A stretch of 64,000 nucleotides of DNA, from the NCBI RefSeq assembly GCF_000208865.1, contig NC_018391.1, positions 2,301,014-2,365,013 on the forward strand, given 5' to 3'. The notes below the pieces were generated by a model. That model did no database searches, was not told the DNA's origin, and was given only the letters and a program-made list of their open reading frames with translations. This stretch comes from Neospora caninum Liverpool. Taxonomy: Eukaryota; Apicomplexa; Conoidasida; Eucoccidiorida; Sarcocystidae. Below, piece by piece: positions 24,066-35,600 of the stretch. Both the position numbers and the translations under genes were made by a program. Positions within the stretch are counted from its first letter, which is position 1, and every line of letters begins with the position of its first letter.

Positions 24066-27000
24066 GCTGATCCGCCTTCTGTCACCACCGGTGTGCCGTT
24101 GAAAATGGCGTGGCCTCGTTTCGCTTCCACACCAGCTCTGCCTCCTGAGACTCCGAAGCTAACGGCACACTGGCCCAGGGAACTGAGACGGCGAGGAGAG
24201 CAAATGTACGACCATAGTCAGCTGCAAGTGATTCCAGAGTCCGTATGCTTCTCAGGAGATGGTTTCGATATGGAATGCAGCGCCCAAACGCGTTCCTGTT
24301 TCGGACAAGAAAAACCGGAAAAGTGGCACTGGCCACAGTGAATGAAAAAGCGGGGCGAAAACACTCAGCGGAAAGATGTCATGCGAACAGACCGAAGCGG
24401 ACAAAAAAACGCGACAGTGATCCACGTCACTGAAACGCGACGGTAACAATGGATTGAAGTTGACTGCTGCGGTCGGACAGCTGAGGTGTACAGACAGCAG
24501 CCAAAGCGCACCGCCCAGGGGTTGGCAAGGCCGCGTGACCCCTGTTAGGTCAAGAAAACCTTCGAAGTTTGTGGCGTTTCAGCATTGGTATCAAGCATTT
24601 CCTTTCATAATTTCCGTTTCTTTGCCGACTTCACGGATTACCTTGATCCGCGCTCCCGAAAACCGTGTCGCTTTCCCGTTTTCCCGCGTTGTCGCCAGAG
24701 CAAGTCGCGATCCCATTTCGCGTTCAGGTGATGCCAGCAGATGAAAAATGGCAAATGAGAGATTGTCCACGTTTGATATTGCTAAACATGAGCGGCAACA
24801 AGAAGACTGAAACCTCTCTCGTCTGGATGCTCGTTTCCCGTCCGTTTTCCTTGCAGCTGCGATTCAGATTACTGGTATATGCATGCGCACATGCAAGGCC
24901 ATGCTAGAGGGCATCTCACCGGCACAGCAGGTGTGCAGACAATCAAGACGAAAAAGATTCGCGAAGTAACCGTCATGAATAAACATTTCTCTTTCACTGT
25001 ACTGCAATGACTGTGGGATCGGAAGAGAAGAGCAGACGTGGAGTAGAGATGGAAGAAGAGCTGCTGCCATAAAATACTGTAACTGAGAGCGAAAAAAAGC
25101 GGTATTCTTGGATCTCGAAACATGCGGCTAGGCAAAACGCCAGTCATCTCGAATTTTCAACGTCCGTTCTTTTTTCGTGCAGCTTCCCTTTTAACGAGAG
25201 AAGCGTCACAGATGGGACAAAATGTGATCTGGAGAAGCGGAAGTGATGTCGGAAAAACCCTGGCGACCTTGCGTTTCCTACATATTGTTCGTATGCTCCA
25301 GTACCAGTCGTGTGTGTCCGGAGAAAGTCCGGCTTTTACCTAGGGACCCCCAAGGAGGAATCTTGTGCTTATGAAAAAGGGATGCTTCGTCCATGTACTG
25401 CCTTCGGAAGCTGGTGTATACGTAAGCTGATCACGTAGTAATGTGACCATCTGTCTCACCCCTTACCCAACATGGTGCATTTCACTGCCGCAGTTCTTCT
25501 TGGGTGTGACTGTCGCCGAGTTTGTTTCTCGAGGGTGAAGCCACGTGAACTCGCTCTTGTGTCTAACGCGGCAACGTATGCGCAGCTGCAATGTCGACAC
25601 AAGTGCGCTACCTACAGAAGCGGCGCGGCATCCAATCACCGATTCCGTTCAGTCCTGAACCTCGCAAGTGCACTACAAAAACTTCTTATTAACTACCGAT
25701 CTACTTGCGAATGGGGAGTCCTCTTGAGGCTAAACGACTGGAACGAGATTTGGAGCTCTTCCGCCTGGTTCCCTGCCACTGCTATATGTAAACGTCTGAG
25801 TTGTTGAATCGGCGCCACTCGATAAACTGATCATGTCGGTACACGTAGTCTCTACCCCCTTGATAACACTAGATTTGAGAAACCTTCCTGTGGAAGTTGA
25901 TAAAAGTATACCGTAAACTTTTTTTTCCAATGGGAAATTACTTTGTGCAAGGATTTGTCCTATTCGGCACCGGAGTACCCGGCTAGTCCAGAACAGATCG
26001 TGCGCAGAAACCTCGGGCTTTTTTGTTGCGATTCTCTGCAAACTGCTGTGGTTTCTAAAATACCGTCAACTTCAAGTGAAGCACAACCGTCAGAGGAGTG
26101 CACTTGCTTTTCTATCAATGCTGTCGAGACCGCTTCACTAAACGAACTCAGAGTTGCACCAGACACCGAGGCCCCCGCCAAAAAAGTTAACTGGATTACC
26201 GCGCCGAGGCCACCAAGCAGGGTCGTGACCCTCTTCGGGCCTGAAATCCGACACCACTCAGCCGACTCGTCTCTGGCTCAAATCCGAAGGAATGACTGTG
26301 CCCACGAAACTGCTTTGAACAAAACTGTATAGGGGAAACAAGGAAGCAAAAACATCAGGAGGGGGGAGCGCCCCGGTGAAAAACGCCAGCACTATCGTGG
26401 CCACGCGTTGCTTTCGTCTACGTATAAATTACCTCAGAGGCACTCGTGGTGGTGTTACCGACTCTTCGCTCAAAAGCCGCACTATGGACAGGCCCAGTGA
26501 GAACGGAGAAACCCCGACTTTAGAATTCTTCCTCCTTGCAGCGGAACGCTGTCGTGACGCTCGGCACAAACACAACCTCACGATGCTTGTCCCTGTGGGT
26601 TTACTCCGCCCCTCTCTGGGGCAGCAGTGTGTACGAGCTGGGTGTAGAAGTGAGAAATGTGAGAGTCGCGGTGAAAAGCAGAGCAGCGCCGAGGCAACCT
26701 TCCATCTGACCCGACGCCAGTCGGCATATATGTAGAGCTCTGGAGTGCTCAAGTTCGGTTGCAGGTCAAAACAGCGAGGCAACAAGGGGTCCAAGAGATC
26801 TCAGTCGCCTCAAAACACAGCCAACGAAAGGGCGAGTGATCGGAAAAGGTGCTAACATGCACGAGTCAAAAGACAATGCCATCTACACTGACAGACCCTG
26901 AAGAAAACAAACGAGCCGGCTGGCGACTGGTACGCTCAGTCTGCAGGCGGAAGAACAAGGAAAAGAGAAACAGCGCAAGCATTGACCTGAACAGAGATTA

Positions 27001-27984
27001 TCACCCCCGTTTAAAACGCCGTTCTCTTCTCGAAATCTGCAGCGCTGTCCAGTTTTCCTCTCCCTTCTCCCGCGCGTAACTTCAAAACGCAGGTGCCCCA
27101 CACAACCCACTGCATGAGAGAGGCGCGGTGCGCTACCACCCAAATTTCCGCTTCGTCCACTTCCCCCCAGAACCTCTTTCCCTTCTCAGCATTCCCGCGC
27201 TCTGCCGCTGCTCCACATTCACGTGGCATCCTCCCAGAAAAAGCGCGCCCGAGAAAACGGGAGTACGTCATCGAAATTCCCTTGCGGCCGCCGTGCAGAC
27301 CCCACGAAACCGGCAGAACGCACGCAGCCTGGCGACCGGAATTCTCTGACGCTGCGCCCTTCTTTTTCTCACTGTCAGCAGGTAGGCGAGCGGAACGCGC
27401 ACTTCGTCGCTGGACGAGAAACACACACGCCAAGCTTGGACCACGGCATGCGCCGACTCCCCGCCGAATCTAGCCGCTCGCGACACACAGCAGGCCCAGG
27501 CGCCTTCTCGCCTTCTCACCTCTACCTTTTATCTCTCTCCTTCCACAGCCAAGTCTTGTCTCTCTTGCCGCTGAGTTTCCAGCTCATCCTTTATGTGGCG
27601 CCACGGGCACGCAGAGATCGACCTGCGAAGCGCATCCCTGTTGGTCTTGAAGACCTCTTGTCTAGTTCGGACTGGCTAGCTTCCGGCGTCTATCGAGCCG
27701 CTATGTGCGAGGACTCGGAACGACGCCACAACCCGCGTTTGGTCAGGAAAACGCGTGATTCTTCTCGCGCCAACGTTCTTCTCCAACTTTGAGAACCCGC
27801 AGTGCAGATCTCCCCTGCCATCAGCTCCGACCGACGCACCTGCCGTGCTAGTACCATTAGGTTCTGTGTTCCTGTTCGCGCGCGGCCAATGCCGCCACGC
27901 CTGCACGGAGAGACTTTCCCTTTGTGTTGCACGCTCTTCAGATCCGAGAATTCCAAGAGCCGCGGACGCGGGACCAGAGGCGTC
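24066..27984. other. 3.9-kb gene-poor spacer upstream of CPSF3
   Basis: This holds the CPSF3 promoter at its left end and presumably the 3' UTR of the RING ligase at its right end. Both neighbours are on the - strand. No open frame in it has a recognisable domain or a convincing exon chain. The longest notable + frame (25943-26332) begins at TTG, not ATG. I see no RNA gene. Confidence 0.6.
24184..24190. promoter_or_regulatory. TGAGACG element upstream of CPSF3
   Basis: TGAGACG fits the WGAGACG element described in Toxoplasma promoters and lies about 120 bases before the CPSF3 start codon. A seven-base match can occur by chance, so this is suggestive only. Confidence 0.35.
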
Positions 27985-30721
27985 TCACTGTTGTCGACAG
28001 CCGTCCCCGCCGCTGTCGGTTCGTCGCGGCTGTGCGCTTCGTCCCTCGTCCTGTTCCCGCTGGGGCCCAAGAGGGCCTCCCGCGAGCCCCGTGAAGATCT
28101 GCTGCATCATAGCCTGGACCTGCTGCTGAGCAGCCTCAGGATCGTCGAAACCGACGGTCGCCTCGAAGACTTGTCCTCCGGGACCGCCCGGTGGCCCGGA
28201 GGCGGCTGAGCCGAACGCAGAGGCGCCTGCTGCCGAGCCAGGCGCCGCCGGGAAGAATTGCGCGGGGAACTGAGCAGAGTGGACCACGCCGGGAATGAGG
28301 CCGAAGCCGCCTCTCACCCCGAAAAAGGGAGGAGACGAAGGGAAGACGTGCCGCGGGCCAGACGAGGACGAGGGCTGCGAAGTCGAGAAACTGAACGCTT
28401 GAAAAGGCTGAGACGAAGGAAATCCAGAAGACGCCTCGGCGGAAGAACGCCCCCCAGAGTGCGCGTTCGCAGACGCAGAGGAGGAAGACGATGCACCAGC
28501 GGGAGAGGAAGACGACGAAGACGAGGAGCCACCCGCTACCCAAGAGTAGGCGGCCGATCTCGGAGAGGAAGAAGAGGAAGAAGAGGACGGAGCTGTCGCC
28601 GTAGCAGAGGACGTGGGAGCAGAAGCCGACACGGACGGCGGTTCTTCATCCTTTTCGGTCACCTCTGAAGCTTGGAGTTCTCCGTCGCGTCCCCTCTCTC
28701 CCTCCGTCGCCTCTTGATCCGGTCGCGAAGAAGACGCGGAAGCACGGCGCCCTTCCGCTTCTTGATCAACCGTTTCGCCCTCCCCCCCAGCTGGCTCAGT
28801 CGGACCTGGGGCTGGTGAGGAAGAGGACGGATTCGTTGCCGCAGCCGCGACAGATGACAGAGTGCTTCGAACTCGGTTCCGGAGCTCAGCGCGTCGTTGA
28901 TTGTATGCGGCGTCGTCGGTCGGCAGTTCAAACCGACACACTGGACAGGAATTGTGCTGAAGAAAGGCACGGGAAACGAGAACGTAACGGGGATCATTAT
29001 CCACACTGCTTCGACAGATGCAGATATAAACTTGTGGAGGAGAGGGGGGGTTGGGGGGGGGGGAAGTTTAGCCGGGAGTTAGCGTGTAAATATATAACCG
29101 CGTATCAACGTAGACGCACAGATGAACCCAATTGATCCTTGCACGGAAGCAGACAGGCCACGGGGCAGCAAAAGAGAGGACGATACACCGCGGCGCAACA
29201 GGACTCCACGCTGTGCCGTGCCACCGCTTCCGTAACTGAATCGAGAGAACAGCCAGACCGGCGGCGCTGTGCCTGTGTGCATCTGTGCCGGTAGAAGCCT
29301 GCATCGTCTGCTTCGAACACGCCTGTGTGTGGTGGAGGACGGTTCACGTTTGACGCCTACCGAGAAGCGCACCCGACCGTTCTTCTCTTCTTTCCCTGCC
29401 TCACCTGTTCGAGCCAAGGGATGATGCACTGACGGTGGAAGATATGGGAGCACTGCGAGGAGTCATCCGTCAGTCTGTGTACGACGTCTTCTCGCCGGTA
29501 GTCTTCTTGACAAATTGCACACGGTCCGGCTTCTCCTGAAGGACAACGCCGGAAACGAGGAGAACTGGTGAACGTGGGAATGGAGGGCGAGGCGCGAACC
29601 TTCACCCAGCAATTTCCACGCGGAAGATCGAAACGGGGAACGCCCGAGAATGCGAATGCGTGTTACAGCACGGTTCTCCCTCGGCGGACATCTGTCGGCA
29701 CCCAGGTTGGCTCCTGCGTCGCAGAATCTTTGTCGCCCCATGAATTTGACGAGGGGAAGAGCAGAAACCTACGCAGCTGCCTTTTTCTCTCTGGCTCGCT
29801 CTAGGCACACGCCAACTTACTCGCTTGTTCTTCTGTCAGAGTTTCTTCTCTCAGGCTGCGGATGACGGACGCGGCAGCAGGCGGCGATCCATATCGGTTA
29901 ACGTCGTTCTGCATGATCATCGTAAGGATCTGGTCCATCGCTTCCTCGCCAACGCCGAATCCTGCGCCGCCCGAAAGGGCCTGGTTCAACACTTGCATAA
30001 CGAGGTTTCCGATTTGAATGAACGGGGCTTGGCCTGCGACGGCATTCTGCGCCGCGCCGTTGTCGCTAACTCCTCCCCCGAAGGCCCTTGGCCCGTCAGT
30101 CGTCCCGAAGACAGCCTGCATCATTCGCCGAGCATCTTCTTGTTGTTGCCTTTCTTGCTCAGAGCCGAAGACGACGCGTGGACACAGCGAGCCTCCTTGC
30201 CGAGAAGAGCGAGTCGACGAAGGCCTGCCGCCTGCCGCATGTTCGAATTCTCCGTCACCGTAGAAAAACATGCCGGGATCATCGGACTGGAGCTCCGCCA
30301 AACCCCCAATAAGTTGAGCCATCAGATCTGCCACCGGAATGCCGAATGCATTCTCGACCACGGCCGCCGGGGCAGTGGCTACAGACACAGTTGGTCCCGA
30401 CGGAACTCCTGATGAAGACGAGGGAGGGGCTGAAGAACCTGAGACTGAACCGTCTGCAAGACGTTCAACAAAACCCACGGCGCCGCAACTGTCACACCGG
30501 AGGTCGCCGGACGCCGAGTCAAGTGTAGCCGGTCCCCTGGCATCGCACGCATAGCAGTGGCCCCGAATAGGGGACTCACTGGGAGTCGCATTGCTATGGG
30601 GATTTGTCGCGGAAGAAGCTGGTGATGCTAACCGGTGGGAAGAAACGAAATTCGACGCGCCACTCGCGCCTCCTGGAGCGTGACCCGGACGCCCGCCCCC
30701 GCGGCTGTTGTTATTCCCCAT
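27985..30721 (-). CDS. RNF126/RNF115-like RING-H2 E3 ubiquitin ligase with myristoylation motif
   Basis: RNF126-type ligases transfer ubiquitin to misfolded or mislocalised proteins. Three exons join in phase: 30721-29821, 29535-29405 and 28956-27985, giving 667 residues. The N-terminus MGNNNSRGG fits the N-myristoylation rule (Gly2, Ser6). Next comes a zinc ribbon with C56-x2-C59 and C76-x2-C79 (GHCYACD, RCDSCGAVGF), which in RNF126 binds ubiquitin or client-transfer factors. The RING-H2 domain runs from about 306 to 355: CAICQEDY, CSHIFHRQCIIPWLEQ and HNSCPVC; the Trp after the sixth ligand is the usual E2-contact residue. Exon junctions cut the RING in two places. After it comes a Ser-run-rich tail of about 300 residues without a known domain. 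Upstream in-frame codons lack a better start, and the open frame before Met1 reads like 5' UTR. The family is clear; whether RNF126 or RNF115 is the closer relative cannot be said. Confidence 0.93.
29041..29063 (+). repeat. G-rich tract, possible quadruplex, in RING ligase intron 2
   Basis: Runs of seven and eleven G separated by TT lie on the + strand within the intron 28957-29404. On the coding strand this is a C tract about 90 to 110 bases before the exon 3 acceptor, so it could also serve in splicing. Confidence 0.5.
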
Positions 30722-32657
30722 CTGCTTCTCTGGAAGGACGAACACAACAGTCAGATTCGAAACGAATTGGCTACCCCGTCGCGACACCGCGGGGAGAAAA
30801 CCAGAAGGGTTCCCTGGACGGTCCTGAGGGGAGGCCGTTGGAACGACAAGCGTCTGCGGTTTCGCGGTTGGCAAAACAACCAGCCGATAAACTTGGGACT
30901 TCTCCCCGTTATTCCTCTCATCTGACGCCACCCCTAGACAGGGAGAAACCAGTATACGTGGCTTTCTCAAGTGCCCCAAAGCTGCGGTGGATGGACAGCC
31001 GGCTTTTGCCCATCGACTCCCCGACGCGTGCTGCTTCGTTGTAGCCCTCCAGCGTTCTTCGCGACTCTTCAAGCTGGTTCGAAACAAAAGATTCTGGGGT
31101 CTGCAGCAGAAAACACAGAAAGCAGCATCGAAAGAGGCATTGACAAGGGCCTGCTTGGAAACGGGAGAAAAGATCAAGAAACAGCGACAGCGACGCTGAC
31201 AGCAGTGGTGTCGAAGTCAGCAGGATCCCTCGCACACGGATCCGAAGGAAAAGATGCTCTGCGTTGTTGCCATGCCTGTGCCCCCTTTCTCCTGCCAGAA
31301 GCACGCGCCGTTTGTCCCCTCTTGAAACGTACTAGGTGACGGGTGTGAATTTTGCGAGTAGTCTCCTCGGAACTCGCCCTGTTTCCACGCAGACACCAGG
31401 CGGCCGTTCCGCGTGCCGCGACCGGTGAATTGCACAACCTAGGGTTTCTTGAACAGGGAAGACCTGGTACTATAGGCACAGCATCAAGAGGAACGGAAGG
31501 GAAGACGAAACTTTTTGAGCCGAGAGAAGAACGTCAACACATCTGTTCTCAAGTTTGACCAAGCAAACAAGAAAAGAGGGCACCTACACCACATGCCTGC
31601 ATGTAGAAAAGCAGACGGATCCCCGCTGCTTCAGAGCTGGTGCCACGGTGCCAGGTGGCCGACGCTGCCTTCATGCCCGTCGGGCTGCTCCTGCAGGAAT
31701 TCGCTTCTTTTGCCACTCTTCGCAAGAGAGCAAGCTGCTTTCTCTGTGTGCATTTTCTCGTCTTCCACTCAATCTGCTTGGATCAGTGAGTCTCGAAGAA
31801 ATCTTTCTTGCCATGTGCTGACTGCAAGTCTGGGAGGTCCGTGCTTGTGCTGAGAGAGAAGTCTTGAGTCGGCCGTTGCTCGTCTCGTGCGGTTCAGACA
31901 CTCCTCGCACAGGGCGGCAGACCTGTCTCGCGCTCGACCTGGGGACTTGACTGGAGTCCAGGATTCACTGGAGTTCTTTCCATTTTTTCTTCCAAGTTGG
32001 GCCTCTTCGCCGGTTTGGCCCTCAGTGAAGAACGGACGAGCTTGCCGCGTGTGTCTATCCTTTTTCGCGTGCTCCCGCGATCGACGATTCTCACCTCAAT
32101 CGGTCTGCTGCTGCGAGAGCTGGCCGAGGAGAAAAACTGCTGGCAATCCAGAGCTTCTCGGAAAGCAGACGGGTTTCTCGTTTCGTGCAAGTGTCCGTGG
32201 ACCGAAACCAAACTGGAAGACGCAGGAAGTCGCTACGAACCATTGGTGTCTCTTCTTCTGGATGACCTATTCCTTTTTTTTTTCGCTACACAGTCGAGTG
32301 CGCTCCGTGTGTTCCTTGCGCTACCGTTCACTGCCTGCGAGTTGGTCCCGATCCTCTTCTTGTCCTCAGATGCTTTCTTCCGCTAAATTTCTCCACTTTT
32401 TGCATCCTGTGAGCAACTGAGCACGGGCGCTGCCAGTCCATTCTCCTCTGCTTCTTTAGGGGGGCGACCGTCCTGTCAATTCACCTTGAGTCGTCTACTC
32501 CGTTTCGTGGGCGGTGCCTGCCGGGATTGTGTAGCAGTTGCTCGGCCGCCCCAGACGAGCATACACTCGGCTTTGTTTTTCAATCAAAGCCGTCAGCGGT
32601 CGCGTTTTTTCGACCAGCTTCGCTGCCTTCTCTGCCGGCGGAGTTCAAGACGGCACC
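30722..32657. other. Divergent promoter spacer between RING ligase and nuclease
   Basis: The two genes start at 30721 (-) and 32658 (+) and read away from each other, so the 1.9-kb spacer should carry both promoters and 5' UTRs. The right half is rich in TTTCTTC-type pyrimidine runs. No coding exon is supported. Confidence 0.6.
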
Positions 32658-35600
32658 ATGAGGCAGCCGTTCGTCCACTGGGGGCTTCTGCTCTTGGTGG
32701 GATCGTTTTGGGGAAGAGAAAACGGCGTCAAGGCCTGGCACGACGAGGTCAGCACTCTTCACGCACGTTCTGGCCGTTCCGTATTATATGGGATAGCCTA
32801 GCCTTCTGCGTCGATTCTTGCGGTCTCCACCTCCTTTCACCTGCTGGATAGCCGTGCTCCCGTCGTCGACTTGCCCCCCGTGGACCCGAGTCTTGTGTCA
32901 GATGCTCTTATCCAGCTGCTACCCGACGCGAGTCCGCCAATCTGCCTGTCACTCCTCCGTCGTCCTGCGCCAGTGTGCCTCGCGAGGAAGTCTCCGCGTA
33001 CCATTCTAGGCATTTAGAATTTCCCAGAAACCGGCGCGCGTACCTTTTCTGCATTTCTCTCTTTCTCTCTCTTATGCCGGATACAGGGACACATGCTCGT
33101 CGTTGCAGTGGCGAGGGAATATCTGAAGCCGGAGATTGTGGAGAAGATCGAGTTCATTCTCTCTGATTGGAGCTCGCAGTACCCCAGTAAGGCGCGTTGT
33201 CGCATGCACGGACTTGCGCGGTCCTCACTCTTGTGCTGAGGCCGCTCTCCTGTCTGAATGCGTTCAGCCACTTGCAACGGGATCGGAGCTCTTCCAACCG
33301 CGACGAAGTTCAGATCACACTCTTGTGCTTCATCGAGGAGGCCGGGAGACGCGTGAAGCAATTCTCACAGGAGCAGAGTTCGTGTGTTCACGAGTGGTCT
33401 CCCTTGGCGGCTACGCCCTCCGCCGTTCTCGTTTTCCGTTCTGCATGGAAACGGCGGCAACCCCGCGCCAGGTTGGGGTTTCCCGGTGATCTTCGGCAGT
33501 GTTTTGTCAAATCTCGAAAAGCTTGTCTCCTGTGTGTTTTAGACGCGTGGCACTTTATCCGGCCGCCGTTTTCCGCCTGTCTGTATGAAGCATCCGACTC
33601 GTATAACTCGAATGAATGTCACCACGCCTGGAGTGTGACCCAAGAACATATCGTTTCCCTCTCTGCAGCTGTTCCCCACTAGGTAGACTGCGCGTTCAAA
33701 TGCCAGGATGCCGCCTGGAAAATGCTCTTCTGCGGGTCTGAGGTTTGTCCCCTGTCTCAGCCACTTCCACCCTGGAAACCGCGGCGGTCTGGTTGGACCA
33801 TGTCGCCTGCTCGATGCCGGGGCGCTACTGCCGAGGCTTTCTCGGCCTTGATGACATCCGCGTACGCTGTCCTTTCTCACATCTTTCTCCTTCCATGGAT
33901 TCAGAGCGCACCCGACGCAGGACTCGCAACCACTGCATACATCATACATCCACATAAATATACACATAACTATGCACATATATATACATATCTGTATGTA
34001 TCTGTAGACGCACAACTGATTCTGGGAGCCTGTAACAACCCCGGGGCCGGAGAGAGTGAACCTCCACAGGCGCTGGGGTGTCTGTGCTTTTGGGAGGTCG
34101 ATGCGGGTGTTGTCCTCTTCCGTGTGCTTTCAGGTCTTCAAGCCTTGGCACTACACCAGTCACGTGTTCAATCCCCAGAACCTGACTTTGGATCCGGTCT
34201 ATGAGGCCAAGCCGTACCCTCAAACAGGTGAGTTACTCGGTGAGGGAAACCGGTAGCACGCGCGGGCACAGAATTGCAGAGCTTGCATGCATGGCATTGC
34301 TAGGCATGCATTCGATGCCTACGTATGTACGTAATTAGATGCATACACGGAAGCCCTATTTGCACACACTGAATCCGAATCGGTGTGCGCTTAAAGCTGA
34401 AAGCGCGTCGTGGTTCGCATAGAGGCATTGGACTCCAGCCCTTTCTGTTGAGTTGTTTCCAAGATCAGATGCATTCAATGTATGCACGCAAATATGAATG
34501 TCTCTTTCTTCTGTTTTTTTCTGTTTCAGGCAGCTCCTGGATCTTGAAGAAAACCTACGAGTCGCTGCGAAACTGCACGGGCGGCTCGCGCGCCGTGGCG
34601 AACTCCAGCGGCTCTGCCGCGCGTGCGGGAGACGCGAAAGACGGTGGCGTTTCGGAGTCGCGAGGACAGGGAGAAACGAATTCCACACCCTCGGCTCTTC
34701 CTACCGACATTTTCCCCTCTTCTCTGTCGTCTTCTTTCTTTCCTTTTCTTCGGGTGTCGAGCGAGAGACTCGCGTCCTTACTGTCGTGGAAAAGGATCCC
34801 CGTCGACGCACAGGTGTCTCACGTTGGCGCGGCCTCTTCGTCCGTGACTGACTCCAGCGCCTCTTCCGACTGGTCCAGCGCGTCCAGTTATGAGGCAAGA
34901 ACCGCAGAACGCGACGGCGTGCGCCGCGACGCCGGGAAGAAAACAGGATACAGTGTCCCTGAGACGTCTGTCGTCTGCAGCCGGCTGTCTCTCAATCTTC
35001 ACCTGCGTTTGCTTCTGCACATCTACGGAGACGTCCACCAGCCGTTGCATGCGACGGAGACGTACTCCAAGGCGTTCCCCAAAGGCGACTCCGGCGGAAA
35101 CAATGTGAGGCTCGAAGGGGGGGACGGGTGACGCCGTGGACAGTCCTCACAGGAGTAGAGAAAAGCTTGCCAAAAGGGAAGTCGCAGACGAGGAGGTATT
35201 CCAGAGGTCGATGACGCGCCGCGCGTTGTTGTTTGAAATTTTTTTTCTCTTGATCGTTCCAGAGCCTCTGCCCCCGCGGAGGTCCAGCAGGCCGAGAGAG
35301 CGACGAGTATTTTTGTTAAGAGGCGCTTGCTGCGCACGAGCACTACAGAGGCGGTCGTAGGGGAAATGGGGAGTTCGTAGGGAGGCGAGAGGCAGAGCAT
35401 TCACACTTTGACGAGTAAATACACAGTGCTCTGAAAGGACAAGGAGAAGAAAGGGAAGCCAAGGGTCCAGAGCAGCCACAACCAGGAAACAAGAGTGAGA
35501 CGGACAGTCGCTTTCCTTCCGTACGTTTCTGTTTTTGACAGATTTCTGTGGTGCTCCCGGAGTCTGGAAAGGACGGAAAGGGGGCGGTGGAAGCCAATGC

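Noticed and set aside
25943..26332. A 129-codon + strand frame in the gene-poor spacer
   Set aside because: It starts at TTG, lacks an ATG-led start, has no recognisable motif and no clear splice partners.
30722..31177. N-terminal extension of the RING ligase frame upstream of MGNNNS
   Set aside because: The extension resembles 5' UTR in composition, and the Met at 30721 gives a clean myristoylation start.
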